Positions 23,454-31,317 of a DNA stretch of 35,890 nucleotides are shown here, one piece after another. A program made the position numbers and the translations under genes. This DNA is from Anaeromyxobacter sp. RBG_16_69_14 (GTDB lineage: Bacteria > Myxococcota > Myxococcia > Myxococcales > Anaeromyxobacteraceae), in assembly GCA_001768075.1 (NCBI GenBank), contig MEMX01000033.1, positions 131,797 through 167,686 of the forward strand, in the 5' to 3' direction. The notes beneath the pieces were generated by a model. That model was not told where the DNA came from. It saw nothing but the letters and a program-made list of their open reading frames with translations, and ran no database searches. Each line of letters begins with the position of its first letter. The first letter of the stretch is position 1.

Positions 23454-24701
23454 CTAGAAGCGGTAGGAGAGGCCGAAGTCCACCTCGAACTGCGACATCT
23501 CGGTGGTGTACGCGGTGATGAACTGCTCCGCGGCGTTTGCGCCCTGGAGCTTGGTGTTGAGCGCGTAGATGCCGGTGAGGTTGAACGCCCACCTGTCGCC
23601 CAGCTCGTAGCCCACGCCGCCGGTGACATGGTGCTCGGTCACCGCGGGGAAGGCGAGGTTCTCGAAGGCGCGGTTCGGATCGAGCGGCATCTTTCCGTAG
23701 TTGTAGCCGGCGCGGACCTTGAGCCCGCGCATCGGCGCCACCTGCGCGCCGACCTTGAGCACCCACTGGTCGCTCCAGTTCATGTCGAAGGGCATGGCGC
23801 CGGTGGCGCTCGCGTCGCTGCTATATTTGGGAAGGCCCTTGCCCATGGTCTGCGACCAGTTGATCCACTGCACGTCGGCCGCGAGGAGCAGCATCTCGAA
23901 CGGGGTCACCGACGCGCCGAGGGTGACGCTCTGCGGCTGGTCGAAGGTGAGCTTGTCGGTGCCACCCGGGATGGTGGTACCGGGGGCCATGGGATTCGGG
24001 CGCTCGGCGACCTTGAAGGAGAAGTCCTGGAACCAGCTCTTCGTCTCGTAGGCGGCACCGAGAGTGACCATCCTCACCGGGGTGAACTTCACGCCCACGG
24101 TCGCGCCGATGCCTGCGGAGGTGGCGGTGTCGTGCAGCGCCTGCCCGAAGCCGGAGGCGACGTCGTACTTCATCTGAGCAACCATGACGTTGGCTGTGGC
24201 ACCGACGGAGAGCGTGTCGGTGAGCTTGTACGCGGCACCCGGCGTGAAACGCCCCTGGAGATACGATGTGTAGGTGGCGCCCTGGTACAGGTTCGTCGGA
24301 TAGTCGACCCCCATGCCTGCCACACCGAAGACCCCGATGCCGGCCGAGAGCCGATCGTCGATGGGGCGGACGTAGGCGAGGGCCGGGATGGGCGACCCGC
24401 CGCGGGTCGAGTCGAGGGTCGCGCCATCTTGCGCGACGATCTGCCCCGGCGCGGCACCCGTGGCGCTGTACTTCACTGTTGGCTTGAAGTACGCGCCGCC
24501 GACGTCGAGCCGCTGGCCGAGGTCGGCGATGCCGGCCGGATTGGAGAGCAGCGAGCAGGCATCGAGGGTGGTGCCGACACCGACGCCGCCCATCGAATCC
24601 TGCACCGGGCCGAAGCCGATCATGCGCATGCCGTTCGTGGCATAGGCCGGGGACGCCGCGACGACGCACGTCGCGGCGAGGAGCAACGCGATCTTTCTCA
24701 T
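23454..24701 (-). CDS. FadL/OmpP1-family outer-membrane transport protein
   Basis: A 415-residue porin-like protein with a clear signal peptide (about 1-22, ending SPAYA). The FadL family opening follows: TNGMRMIGFGPVQDSMGGVGVG and a conserved NPAG. It ends in aromatic FGLSYRF, the usual outer-membrane insertion signal. FadL-type barrels admit hydrophobic molecules such as fatty acids and aromatics. ATG 24699-24701 has GGAG 7 bp upstream. It is the first gene of the module 2 operon, directly behind the -24/-12 promoter. Its linkage to a sulfur molybdoenzyme hints at a hydrophobic sulfur species or organosulfur substrate (inference). Confidence 0.9.
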   Translation of the reverse strand: MRKIALLLAATCVVAASPAYATNGMRMIGFGPVQDSMGGVGVGTTLDACSLLSNPAGIADLGQRLDVGGAYFKPTVKYSATGAAPGQIVAQDGATLDSTRGGSPIPALAYVRPIDDRLSAGIGVFGVAGMGVDYPTNLYQGATYTSYLQGRFTPGAAYKLTDTLSVGATANVMVAQMKYDVASGFGQALHDTATSAGIGATVGVKFTPVRMVTLGAAYETKSWFQDFSFKVAERPNPMAPGTTIPGGTDKLTFDQPQSVTLGASVTPFEMLLLAADVQWINWSQTMGKGLPKYSSDASATGAMPFDMNWSDQWVLKVGAQVAPMRGLKVRAGYNYGKMPLDPNRAFENLAFPAVTEHHVTGGVGYELGDRWAFNLTGIYALNTKLQGANAAEQFITAYTTEMSQFEVDFGLSYRF

Positions 24702-24787
24702 GAACGTCTCCAGAGCAGTCGGGAACTGCGGCCACACCGAACACGCGCTGCGGCAGCCGTCGCCTCGTTTCACGGATGGGGTACTCC

Positions 24788-24804
24788 TGCGGGGATCGCG
24801 CCAA
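24788..24804 (-). promoter_or_regulatory. Sigma-54 (-24/-12) promoter of the module 2 operon
   Basis: On the minus strand, TTGGCGCG-ATCC-CCGCA matches the RpoN consensus at the invariant GG and GC with exact 12-bp spacing. The mismatches are one base in the -24 box and two in the -12 box. It would start transcription near 24776, about 75 bp before the fadL ATG. The divergent gene encodes a sigma-54 activator. Confidence 0.7.
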
Positions 24805-24862
24805 CCATGTAAGATATTGAAATAACTAGACTTGCCATCCGACCAGCGTTTACCAGTGCGAC

Positions 24863-24915
24863 GAAACGTTTCAGTCGATGCGACGGCTCGTTTCAGCCCG
24901 CGACAGAAACGTGTC
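24863..24915. promoter_or_regulatory. Three activator-site-like inverted repeats (UAS)
   Basis: GAAACGTTTC (24863-24872, flanked by CGAC and GTCG), GGCT-CGTTTC-AGCC (24885-24898) and GACA-GAAACG-TGTC (24902-24915) share the GAAACG/CGTTTC core. They lie about 85-140 bp upstream of the predicted module 2 start, the usual distance for NtrC-class activators, and just before the activator gene itself. Confidence 0.6.
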
Positions 24916-24967
24916 ACTCTTTCGACAGGGGATTGGCACGAAGCTCCCCCGCGAAAAGAGGCGCCCC

Positions 24968-26392
24968 ATGGATCAGGGCTCGGAGCTCATTACGGCGCGC
25001 GAGGTCGCCTTTGCCGCGGTGAACGCGGCCTTCGGCTCGCTGGGCCGCATCTGCATGGCCCTGGACTCGAGCTTCTGCGTCCGCCACGTCTCGGAGAAGT
25101 TCGACGCGCTGGCCGGTCCCGGAGCGGCGGCGCGCCTCATGGGCCAGCCGATCGCGTCCTTGCTCGGCCCCGAGCTCTTCGGTCCCGACGGACCACTCCG
25201 ACTGGCCCTGCTCGCTGGCGAAAAGCGCGAGGGCTGGCGCGCGCTCCTCCGCTTCGGGGGAGGGGGCTCACGGCTCCTCTCGGTGACGGCCGCGCGGCTC
25301 CAGCACGATCCCCACGGGGTCTGCGATCCCCAGGCGCTCTACCTGCTCGTGTTGCGACCGGCCGAGGAGGAACCGGTGGAGGCCCACGGGCCGATCGCCG
25401 GGTTCGGCGTCCTCTTTCGCTCGCAGGCGATGGCGCGGGTGTTCCGGCTCATCGAGTCGCTGCAGAACGGCGAGTCCACCGTCCTCATCACGGGCGACAG
25501 CGGGACGGGCAAGGAGGTGATGGCGGGGATCATCCACGCGCACTCGCCCCGCCGCAACGGACCGTTCGTCGCCGTCAACGCGGCAGCGCTGCCCGGCGAG
25601 CTTCTCGAGAGCGAGCTCTTCGGCCACGTCCGCGGCGCCTTCACAGGCGCCACGCGCGATCGCGTCGGCCGGTTCGAATCCGCGAACGACGGGACGTTGT
25701 TCCTCGACGAGGTGGGCGACCTGCCGCTGCTCCTTCAGGTGAAGCTCTTGCGAGTCCTGCAGGAGCACACCTACGAGCGCGTCGGCGACAGCCAGCCGCG
25801 GAAGACGAACGCGCGCATCATCGCCGCCACGCACCGGGACCTCCGCCGCGCCGTGGAGGCGGGCACCTTCCGCGAGGACCTCTACTACCGGCTGCGCGTG
25901 ATCCCGATCGAGCTCCCGCCCTTGCGGGCGCGGCGGGAGGACATCGAGCCGATTGCGCGCCTGCTCCTGTCACGCGTCGGCACGCGCACCGGCCGCGCCC
26001 TCCGCTTCTCGCCGGACGCGCTTCGAGCGCTGCTCTCCCACGATTGGCCGGGCAACGTGCGGGAGCTCGAGAACGCCCTCGAGTACGCGGCGACCGTCTG
26101 CGACGGGCAAACGCTCCAGCCCGAGGACCTGCCCACGGAGGTGCTCGGGAGCGCGAGCCGACGGCAGGAGAAGGCCGGGGCGGACCCCACGCCCTCACCC
26201 CCGCCGAGCGAGGTCCCGGCGCTGCGTGGTGTGTCGGGGGCCTCGCAGAATGAGGCCGCCTCGCTCAGGGCGGCGCTCGAAGCGCATCGGTGGAACCGCG
26301 CCGAGACCGCCCAGGCGCTCGGGCTGAGCCGCAGCACGCTCTGGCGCAAGATGCGCGCGCTCGGGCTGGCGCGAGCCGTGGGCTCAGGGTGA
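24968..26392 (+). CDS. Sigma-54-dependent transcriptional activator with N-terminal PAS-like domain
   Basis: A 474-residue activator. Residues about 20-132 form a PAS-like sensor with no receiver aspartate. The AAA+ domain (about 147-380) has Walker A GDSGTGKE (176-183), the sigma-54 loop GAFTGA (223-228) and Walker B LFLDEVGD (244-251), followed by WPGNVRELENALEY. After a Pro-rich linker comes a Fis-type helix-turn-helix (about 430-468). ATG 24968 has AGAGG at 7 bp; the upstream in-frame start at 24878 would cover the activator-site repeats. It is divergent to module 2 and probably drives it; sites with the same core near 17151 may extend this to module 1 (inference). It is not a phosphorelay regulator, so it should sense a ligand or redox state directly. 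Confidence 0.94.
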   Translation: MDQGSELITAREVAFAAVNAAFGSLGRICMALDSSFCVRHVSEKFDALAGPGAAARLMGQPIASLLGPELFGPDGPLRLALLAGEKREGWRALLRFGGGGSRLLSVTAARLQHDPHGVCDPQALYLLVLRPAEEEPVEAHGPIAGFGVLFRSQAMARVFRLIESLQNGESTVLITGDSGTGKEVMAGIIHAHSPRRNGPFVAVNAAALPGELLESELFGHVRGAFTGATRDRVGRFESANDGTLFLDEVGDLPLLLQVKLLRVLQEHTYERVGDSQPRKTNARIIAATHRDLRRAVEAGTFREDLYYRLRVIPIELPPLRARREDIEPIARLLLSRVGTRTGRALRFSPDALRALLSHDWPGNVRELENALEYAATVCDGQTLQPEDLPTEVLGSASRRQEKAGADPTPSPPPSEVPALRGVSGASQNEAASLRAALEAHRWNRAETAQALGLSRSTLWRKMRALGLARAVGSG

Positions 26393-26465
26393 TTGGCCGG
26401 AGCGGGTAAGGGTGCGGGCGAGCGTGGGACCATCACGCCGACGCACTCCCCTCCGGCGCCCAGGC

Positions 26466-27524
26466 TCACCGCCGGGCGCTGGCCGGCTTCGCCCCAGCCA
26501 CAGCCGCGCCGTATCCCTCGCCCGGCCGTGCCTTTCCCTTGAACACCACGTACACGAAGATCGTGTAGCCGAGCATGATCGGCACCCCGATGAGGGCGAT
26601 GACGAGCATGGTGTAGAGGGTGAGCGGGGTGGACGAGGCGTTGTAGATGGTGAGGCTGTTCGCGAGCGAAGTGCTGGACGGCACGAGCGCCGGATAGGCC
26701 GACAGCGCCGCCACCAGGATCATGAAGACGATCACGGCCGACGAGGCCACGAACGCCAGGGCCTTCCGCCCGGTCTTCGTGAAGACAGGCGTCGCCACGA
26801 GAGACGCCACGAGCAGCGCCGCCAGGATCCAGAAGAGCGGGTTCGAGGTCTTCTGGAACAGGAAAGGTGACACCACGACGGTGGCTGCGGTCGCCGCGGC
26901 GTAGAGCGCCAGGAAAGCCGCGAACGCCCCGAGCGCGATCCTCCCCATCCGGTCGGCCAGCTCCCCGTCCGTCTTCATCCTCAAATATATCGCTCCGTGC
27001 ATGACGAAGAAGGCGCACGAGACGAGGCCTACCAGCACGGCGTACGGGTTGAGCAGCCCGAGGAAGCTCCCCTGCCACGGGAACTCGGGTGCCGGGCCGA
27101 TGGGCACGCCGCGCAGGACGTTGCCGACCGCCACGCCGAAGAGGATGGCAGGGAGCAGGCTGCCCAGGCCGAAGGCCCAGTCCCAGACCTTCGTCCAGCC
27201 CGGCGACGGCACCAGCGCGCGAAACTCGATGGACACCGCGCGCGCGATGAGCGCGACGAGGAGCAACATGAAGGCGAGGTAGAAACCGCTGAAGACGGTC
27301 GCGTAGACGATGGGGAAGGCCGCGAAGAGGGCGCCACCACCGGTGAGCAGCCACACCTCGTTGCCATCCCATACCGGGGCGATCGACGCGACGTACACGT
27401 CGCGCTCCTCGCTGGAGCGGGCGAAGAGCGAGAGCGCACCCACCCCCAGATCGAAACCGTCGAGGACGGCGTAGCCGGCGACCAGCACGCCGACGAGGAG
27501 GAACCAGATCGTGTTGAGGTCCAT
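26466..27524 (-). CDS. cydB: Cytochrome bd ubiquinol oxidase subunit II
   Basis: A 352-residue membrane subunit of the bd-type terminal oxidase. It opens MDLNTIWFLLVGVLVAGYAVLDGFDLGVG, followed by WDGNEVWLLTGGGALFAAFP, both hallmarks of CydB. It ends in a short basic tail. It follows cydA by 15 bp with AGGGGAGGG as ribosome site. The pair reduces oxygen with quinol electrons and tolerates sulfide better than haem-copper oxidases, which fits a sulfur-metabolising neighbourhood. It converges on the sigma-54 activator gene with a 73-bp gap. Confidence 0.96.
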   Translation of the reverse strand: MDLNTIWFLLVGVLVAGYAVLDGFDLGVGALSLFARSSEERDVYVASIAPVWDGNEVWLLTGGGALFAAFPIVYATVFSGFYLAFMLLLVALIARAVSIEFRALVPSPGWTKVWDWAFGLGSLLPAILFGVAVGNVLRGVPIGPAPEFPWQGSFLGLLNPYAVLVGLVSCAFFVMHGAIYLRMKTDGELADRMGRIALGAFAAFLALYAAATAATVVVSPFLFQKTSNPLFWILAALLVASLVATPVFTKTGRKALAFVASSAVIVFMILVAALSAYPALVPSSTSLANSLTIYNASSTPLTLYTMLVIALIGVPIMLGYTIFVYVVFKGKARPGEGYGAAVAGAKPASARR

Positions 27525-27539
27525 GTCGTGCCCTCCCCT

Positions 27540-28859
27540 TTACGCGTGCGCCGGCGCCGGCGTGGCCTTCGCCTTCTTGATCATGAGGAAGAGCCAGAGC
27601 GCCCCCAGCATGAGGTAGATGAGGCCGAAGAGCACCAGCGAGAAGCCCACCTCGGCCGCGGTGACCGTCGGCGAGTGCGCCTCGCTCGTGCGCAGGAGCT
27701 TGTAGACGATCCAGGGCTGTCGGCCGACCTCCGCGGCCATCCACCCGAGCTGACAGGCGGCGACCGGCAACGGGATGGACCACATGAGCGCCTTCAGCAC
27801 CAGCCGGTCCTCCCAGAGCTTGCCCGAGAACAGCCTGAAGGCCGCCCACCCCATGAGCGCGATGAACCACAGCCCGAGCACGACCATGTTGTGGAAGGAG
27901 ACGAACGTGAGCCAGAGCGGCGGCCGGTCCTCCAGCGGGAACTCGTCGATGCCCCGCACCCGCTCGCCCACGCTGCCGAAGGCCATGTACGAGAGCAGCC
28001 CAGGGACCTCCACCTTGGCCTTGATGAGGGGCGGCGGCGAGAAGGGGATCCCGAAGAGGACGAGCGGCGCGGCGGTCTGGCTCGTGTAGAGCCCCTCGAT
28101 GGCGGCGAACTTCTCTGGCTGCGTGCGCGCCACCTGCTGCGCGTGGAAGTGGCCAAAGGGCATGACCTCGAGGACGGCGAAGACGAGGCCCCAGGCCACG
28201 CCCAGGCGGAGCGCCTTTCGGCCGAACACCGAGTCCTTGTCCTTGAGGAGGTGGTACGCGGCGACGCCCGCGACGACGAAGGCGCCCGTCACGAGCGAGG
28301 CCGTCACGACGTGCAGGTAGCGCGGCATCGTGGAGGGGTTGAAGATCGCGTCGTAGAAGCTCGTCAGCTCGGCGCGGCCGTTGCGCACCACGGAGCCCGC
28401 GGGCGTCTGCTGCCAGGAGTTGGCGGCCACGATCCAGAAGGCGCTCATCGTCGCGCCCACCGCCACCATGAGCGAGCTGAACCAGTGCACGCCCTTCGAG
28501 ACGCGATCCCGGCCGAAGATGTAGAGGCCCATGAACGTCGACTCGAGGAAGAAGGCGAAGACGCCCTCGGCCGCGAGGGGTGCGCCGAAGATGTCGCCCA
28601 CGAACTTCGAGTAGACGGCCCAGTTCGTCCCGAACTGGAACTCCATCACGATGCCGGTCGCGACGCCGACAGCGAAGGTGATGGCGAAGAGCTTCGCGAA
28701 GAACCGGCCCACCTGCACGTAGACGGGGTCGCGCTTCCGCCAGCCGAGCCACTCGGCGATGCAGAGCATCCAGGCGAGGCCGATCGATATCGGCGGGAAG
28801 ATGAAGTGAAAACCGACCGTGACCGCGAACTGCAAGCGCGCGAGGAAGAGTGCGTCCAT
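27540..28859 (-). CDS. cydA: Cytochrome bd ubiquinol oxidase subunit I
   Basis: A 439-residue subunit I. H18 in VGFHFIFPP is the haem ligand position of the family, and GRQPWIVYK marks the conserved quinol-oxidase motif. It is about 80 residues shorter than E. coli CydA, consistent with the short-Q-loop (CIO-like) class. ATG 28857-28859 has TGGAGGG upstream. The transcript probably begins at the -24/-12 promoter at 29019-29035, leaving a leader of about 150 bases. The 537-bp gene-free stretch 28860-29396 holds that promoter, a palindrome and the right copy of the long repeat. Confidence 0.96.
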   Translation of the reverse strand: MDALFLARLQFAVTVGFHFIFPPISIGLAWMLCIAEWLGWRKRDPVYVQVGRFFAKLFAITFAVGVATGIVMEFQFGTNWAVYSKFVGDIFGAPLAAEGVFAFFLESTFMGLYIFGRDRVSKGVHWFSSLMVAVGATMSAFWIVAANSWQQTPAGSVVRNGRAELTSFYDAIFNPSTMPRYLHVVTASLVTGAFVVAGVAAYHLLKDKDSVFGRKALRLGVAWGLVFAVLEVMPFGHFHAQQVARTQPEKFAAIEGLYTSQTAAPLVLFGIPFSPPPLIKAKVEVPGLLSYMAFGSVGERVRGIDEFPLEDRPPLWLTFVSFHNMVVLGLWFIALMGWAAFRLFSGKLWEDRLVLKALMWSIPLPVAACQLGWMAAEVGRQPWIVYKLLRTSEAHSPTVTAAEVGFSLVLFGLIYLMLGALWLFLMIKKAKATPAPAHA

Positions 28860-29018
28860 GGGTGCCCTCCAGAGTGCGGTCGGGATCAGGAAATGAGCGG
28901 AATCATGCGCTGATGCGATCCCTTCGCATTCGAATTGTGCTGGCTCGATCGGGGCCCGACGCGCTGTTCAATCCTGCACGGGCTCCGGGGTGCTTCCGCG
29001 TGTCGTCCGAACGAAAAA

Positions 29019-29035
29019 AGCAAGTCCGGTGCCAG
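29019..29035 (-). promoter_or_regulatory. Sigma-54 (-24/-12) promoter of cydAB
   Basis: On the minus strand, C-TGGCAC-CGGAC-TTGCT matches the RpoN consensus TGGCAC-N5-TTGC[AT] at every scored base. Transcription would start near 29008. No other promoter is obvious between here and cydA. Confidence 0.8.
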
Positions 29036-29052
29036 GGGGTAAACACCCCCTG
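29033..29052. promoter_or_regulatory. Perfect inverted repeat abutting the cyd -24 box
   Basis: CAGGGGGT-AAAC-ACCCCCTG has 8-bp arms and a 4-base centre, and overlaps the upstream edge of the -24 element. A protein bound here could block or assist the polymerase. No regulator family is assigned. TTGCGCAA at 29105-29112 is a second short palindrome farther upstream. Confidence 0.5.
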
Positions 29053-29187
29053 TTCGGCGTATACAGCCTTTGCACACCGTTCCGATGTGGGGGATGGGGC
29101 GATCTTGCGCAACGGAGAGCTGGGATCGGTTTGCGCGTGCGACGGCCCGCCGCACCCGTCTACGCCGGACGGTCACCCCCGCGCGTC

Positions 29188-29340
29188 AGCTGATAGCGCA
29201 TGCCACATGAACTGACGCTCGAGATCGGGGGCGCGGGGGGAGAGTTCTCCCCTCCGCTTGAGGCGCCGCAAGGCGCCGGACATCAGCTCACAGCGGCGGC
29301 GGTGACGCTGGAGAATCACATCAACGGTCGCCGCTGTGAG
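29188..29340 (+). repeat. 153-bp direct repeat, right copy
   Basis: Same orientation and nearly the same sequence as 10936-11089, with two substitutions and one missing base. The internal stems (AGCTGAT/ATCAGCT, GGGGAG/CTCCCC, GGCGCC/GGCGCC with GCAA loop, CACAGCGGCG/CGCCGCTGTG) are preserved. It ends 57 bp past the stop of phhB. Together the copies bracket the sulfur modules, the activator and cydAB. Confidence 0.9.
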
Positions 29341-29396
29341 AGAGGGCCAGGGTGGCGGTACTTCCCGGGCAAAGAGGTCCGGGCGGTGCACCTGCT

Positions 29397-29723
29397 TCAT
29401 CGCGCGAGCTGATCGCACTTCGCCGCGAAGACGAAGTCGCTCTCGGTGAGACCGTCGATCTTGTGCGTCCAAATCTCCACCGCGACCTTGCCCCAGGCGA
29501 GGTGCAGATCCGGGTGGTGGCCCTGCTCCTCGGCCATCGCACCCACACGATCGACGAACGCGAGCGCCGTCTTGAAGTCGGAAAACTTGAACGTCTTGGT
29601 CAGGTGGTGATCCCGCGGCGCCTCCCAGCCCTCGACCTTCGCGAGCAGGCCGGCAACCTCCGCACGCCCCAGGGCCGGCACCCCTCCGCGGCACGGAACA
29701 CAGGTCTTTTCGTGAAGCTCCAT
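29397..29723 (-). CDS. phhB: Pterin-4a-carbinolamine dehydratase
   Basis: A 108-residue protein that dehydrates 4a-hydroxytetrahydropterin, regenerating the pterin cofactor of aromatic amino acid hydroxylases. The active-site motif is GHHPDLHLAWGKVAVEIWTH, with H69-H70-P71, W78 and H87. The N-terminus carries an extra CVPC pair (C8, C11) common in bacterial members. ATG 29721-29723. No hydroxylase is encoded nearby, so its role may be general pterin turnover. It is divergent to the MFS gene. Confidence 0.94.
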   Translation of the reverse strand: MELHEKTCVPCRGGVPALGRAEVAGLLAKVEGWEAPRDHHLTKTFKFSDFKTALAFVDRVGAMAEEQGHHPDLHLAWGKVAVEIWTHKIDGLTESDFVFAAKCDQLAR

Positions 29724-29818
29724 CGTCCCCTCACCTCGGGTGATCCGCTCGACCGGCCCGTCCGGCGAGCTCTTGGTACGATCTGGTCCGGAGCCGGGCC
29801 TCGCGCAAGGAGAAGGTC

Positions 29819-31192
29819 ATGACCGCACGCACGCCGCATCCACGACCGCCGCGATCAGGCCCCCGTCTCCTCGACCGCCTCGGCCTCGGGACCCCCGAGG
29901 TCCGCGCGTGGGCCCTCTACGACGTCGGAAACTCCGCCGCCGTCACGTCGATCGTCACCGCCATCTTTCCGATCTACTTCGCGCGGGTCGCCGCTGCGGA
30001 TCTTCCGCCCACGCTGGCGACACAGCGCTATGCGCTCGCGACCACGCTCGGCCTCGCCATCGTGGCAGGGCTCGCGCCCCTGCTGGGGTCGCTCGCCGAC
30101 GTGCGGCCAGTGAAGAAGCTCCTCCTCGGCGCCTTCGCGGCGGCAGGGGCAACTGCGGTGGGAGCGCTCTTCTTCGTGGGGCGCGGCGACTGGCTCCTCG
30201 CGGCAGCGCTCCTCGTCCTGCTCAATGTCGGTCTCAACGGGAGCTTCGTCTTCTACGACGCGCTCCTGCCCCACGTCGCCCGGGGCGAGGACCTGCACCG
30301 GGTCTCCTCCGCCGGCTACGCCCTGGGGTATCTGGGCGGCGGAGTCCTCCTCGCGGCTCAGCTCGCCTGGATCGCCAACCCGGCGCTCATCGGGATCCCG
30401 GCGGGTGAGGCCGCCACCCCTGCGCAGGCGACGCTCCCGACCCGGATCGCCTTCGCTTCCGTGGCGCTCTGGTGGGTCCTCTTCACGCTGCCGCTCCTGG
30501 CGCGCACCCGCGAGCCACCGGTCGAGGCCACCAGGGAACCCGCCGTCGGCACGTTCCGGCGGCTCTCCCTCACCTTGGTGAGCCTGCGCCGCCACCGGCA
30601 GGCGGCGCTCCTCCTCGCCGCCTTCCTCCTCTACAACGACGGGATCGGGACCATCATCCGCATGGCCGTCATCTACGGGAGCGAGATCGGGCTCTCCCAG
30701 GGCGCGCTCATCGGTGCCATCCTGCTCGTCCAGTTCGTCGGCGTTCCGTTCTCCTTTCTCTTCGGCAGCATGGGCGCGCGCGTCGGCGCGAAGCGCGCCA
30801 TCCTGGGCGGCCTCGTCGTCTACACCGGGATCGCGATCCTGGGCTACTTCATGCGGACGGCCGCGCACTTCTTCGCACTCGCGCTCCTCGTCGGCGTGGT
30901 GCAGGGCGGGACCCAGGCCCTCTCGCGGTCGCTGCTGGCGAGCCTCATCCCCCGCCACCTCTCGGGCGAGTTCTTCGGCTTCTTCGCCATCTCGGAGAAG
31001 GTCGCCGGCATCTTCGGGCCGGCCGTCTTCGCGGCGGCGAACGCGCTCACCGGTTCGAGCCGAACCGCGATCCTGTCGGTCATCGGCTTCTTCGCGGCCG
31101 GCGCGGCGCTCCTCTCGGCCGTCGACGTGGACGCGGGCAAGCGCGAGGCGCGCGAGGCGGAGGCGGCACGGCCCACCTTGGGCGACGCCTGA
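29819..31192 (+). CDS. UMF1-family (Atg22-like) MFS transporter
   Basis: A 457-residue membrane protein with about twelve helices. The family opening is VRAWALYDVGNSAAVTSIVTAIFPIYF, followed by a domain break around residue 240-260. The second half contains LLYNDGIGTIIRMAVIYG and the motif QGGTQALSRSLLASLIP, both typical of bacterial UMF1 proteins. The substrate in bacteria is unknown; the yeast relative Atg22 exports amino acids from the vacuole. ATG 29819 has AAGGAG upstream. It stands alone, divergent to phhB. Confidence 0.92.
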   Translation: MTARTPHPRPPRSGPRLLDRLGLGTPEVRAWALYDVGNSAAVTSIVTAIFPIYFARVAAADLPPTLATQRYALATTLGLAIVAGLAPLLGSLADVRPVKKLLLGAFAAAGATAVGALFFVGRGDWLLAAALLVLLNVGLNGSFVFYDALLPHVARGEDLHRVSSAGYALGYLGGGVLLAAQLAWIANPALIGIPAGEAATPAQATLPTRIAFASVALWWVLFTLPLLARTREPPVEATREPAVGTFRRLSLTLVSLRRHRQAALLLAAFLLYNDGIGTIIRMAVIYGSEIGLSQGALIGAILLVQFVGVPFSFLFGSMGARVGAKRAILGGLVVYTGIAILGYFMRTAAHFFALALLVGVVQGGTQALSRSLLASLIPRHLSGEFFGFFAISEKVAGIFGPAVFAAANALTGSSRTAILSVIGFFAAGAALLSAVDVDAGKREAREAEAARPTLGDA

Positions 31193-31317
31193 CCAGCACG
31201 AGCCCATCTCGCCACCCCGTCTCGGAGGGAATCTCGACCGTCGTCGCGAAACATGTTCTCCTGTGGCGGCGACGCCATGCCTGCCGCGCTCTCGCATCCA
31301 GCGGTCTCCGGACCAAC

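Noticed and set aside
24930-24946. A plus-strand TTGGCACG before the sigma-54 activator gene, resembling a -24 box
   Set aside because: The -12 position reads TCCCC without the invariant GC, so autoregulation by RpoN is not supported here.
26997-28913. A 638-codon plus-strand frame opposite cydB and cydA
   Set aside because: It is highly charged low-complexity sequence antisense to well-conserved cytochrome bd subunits.
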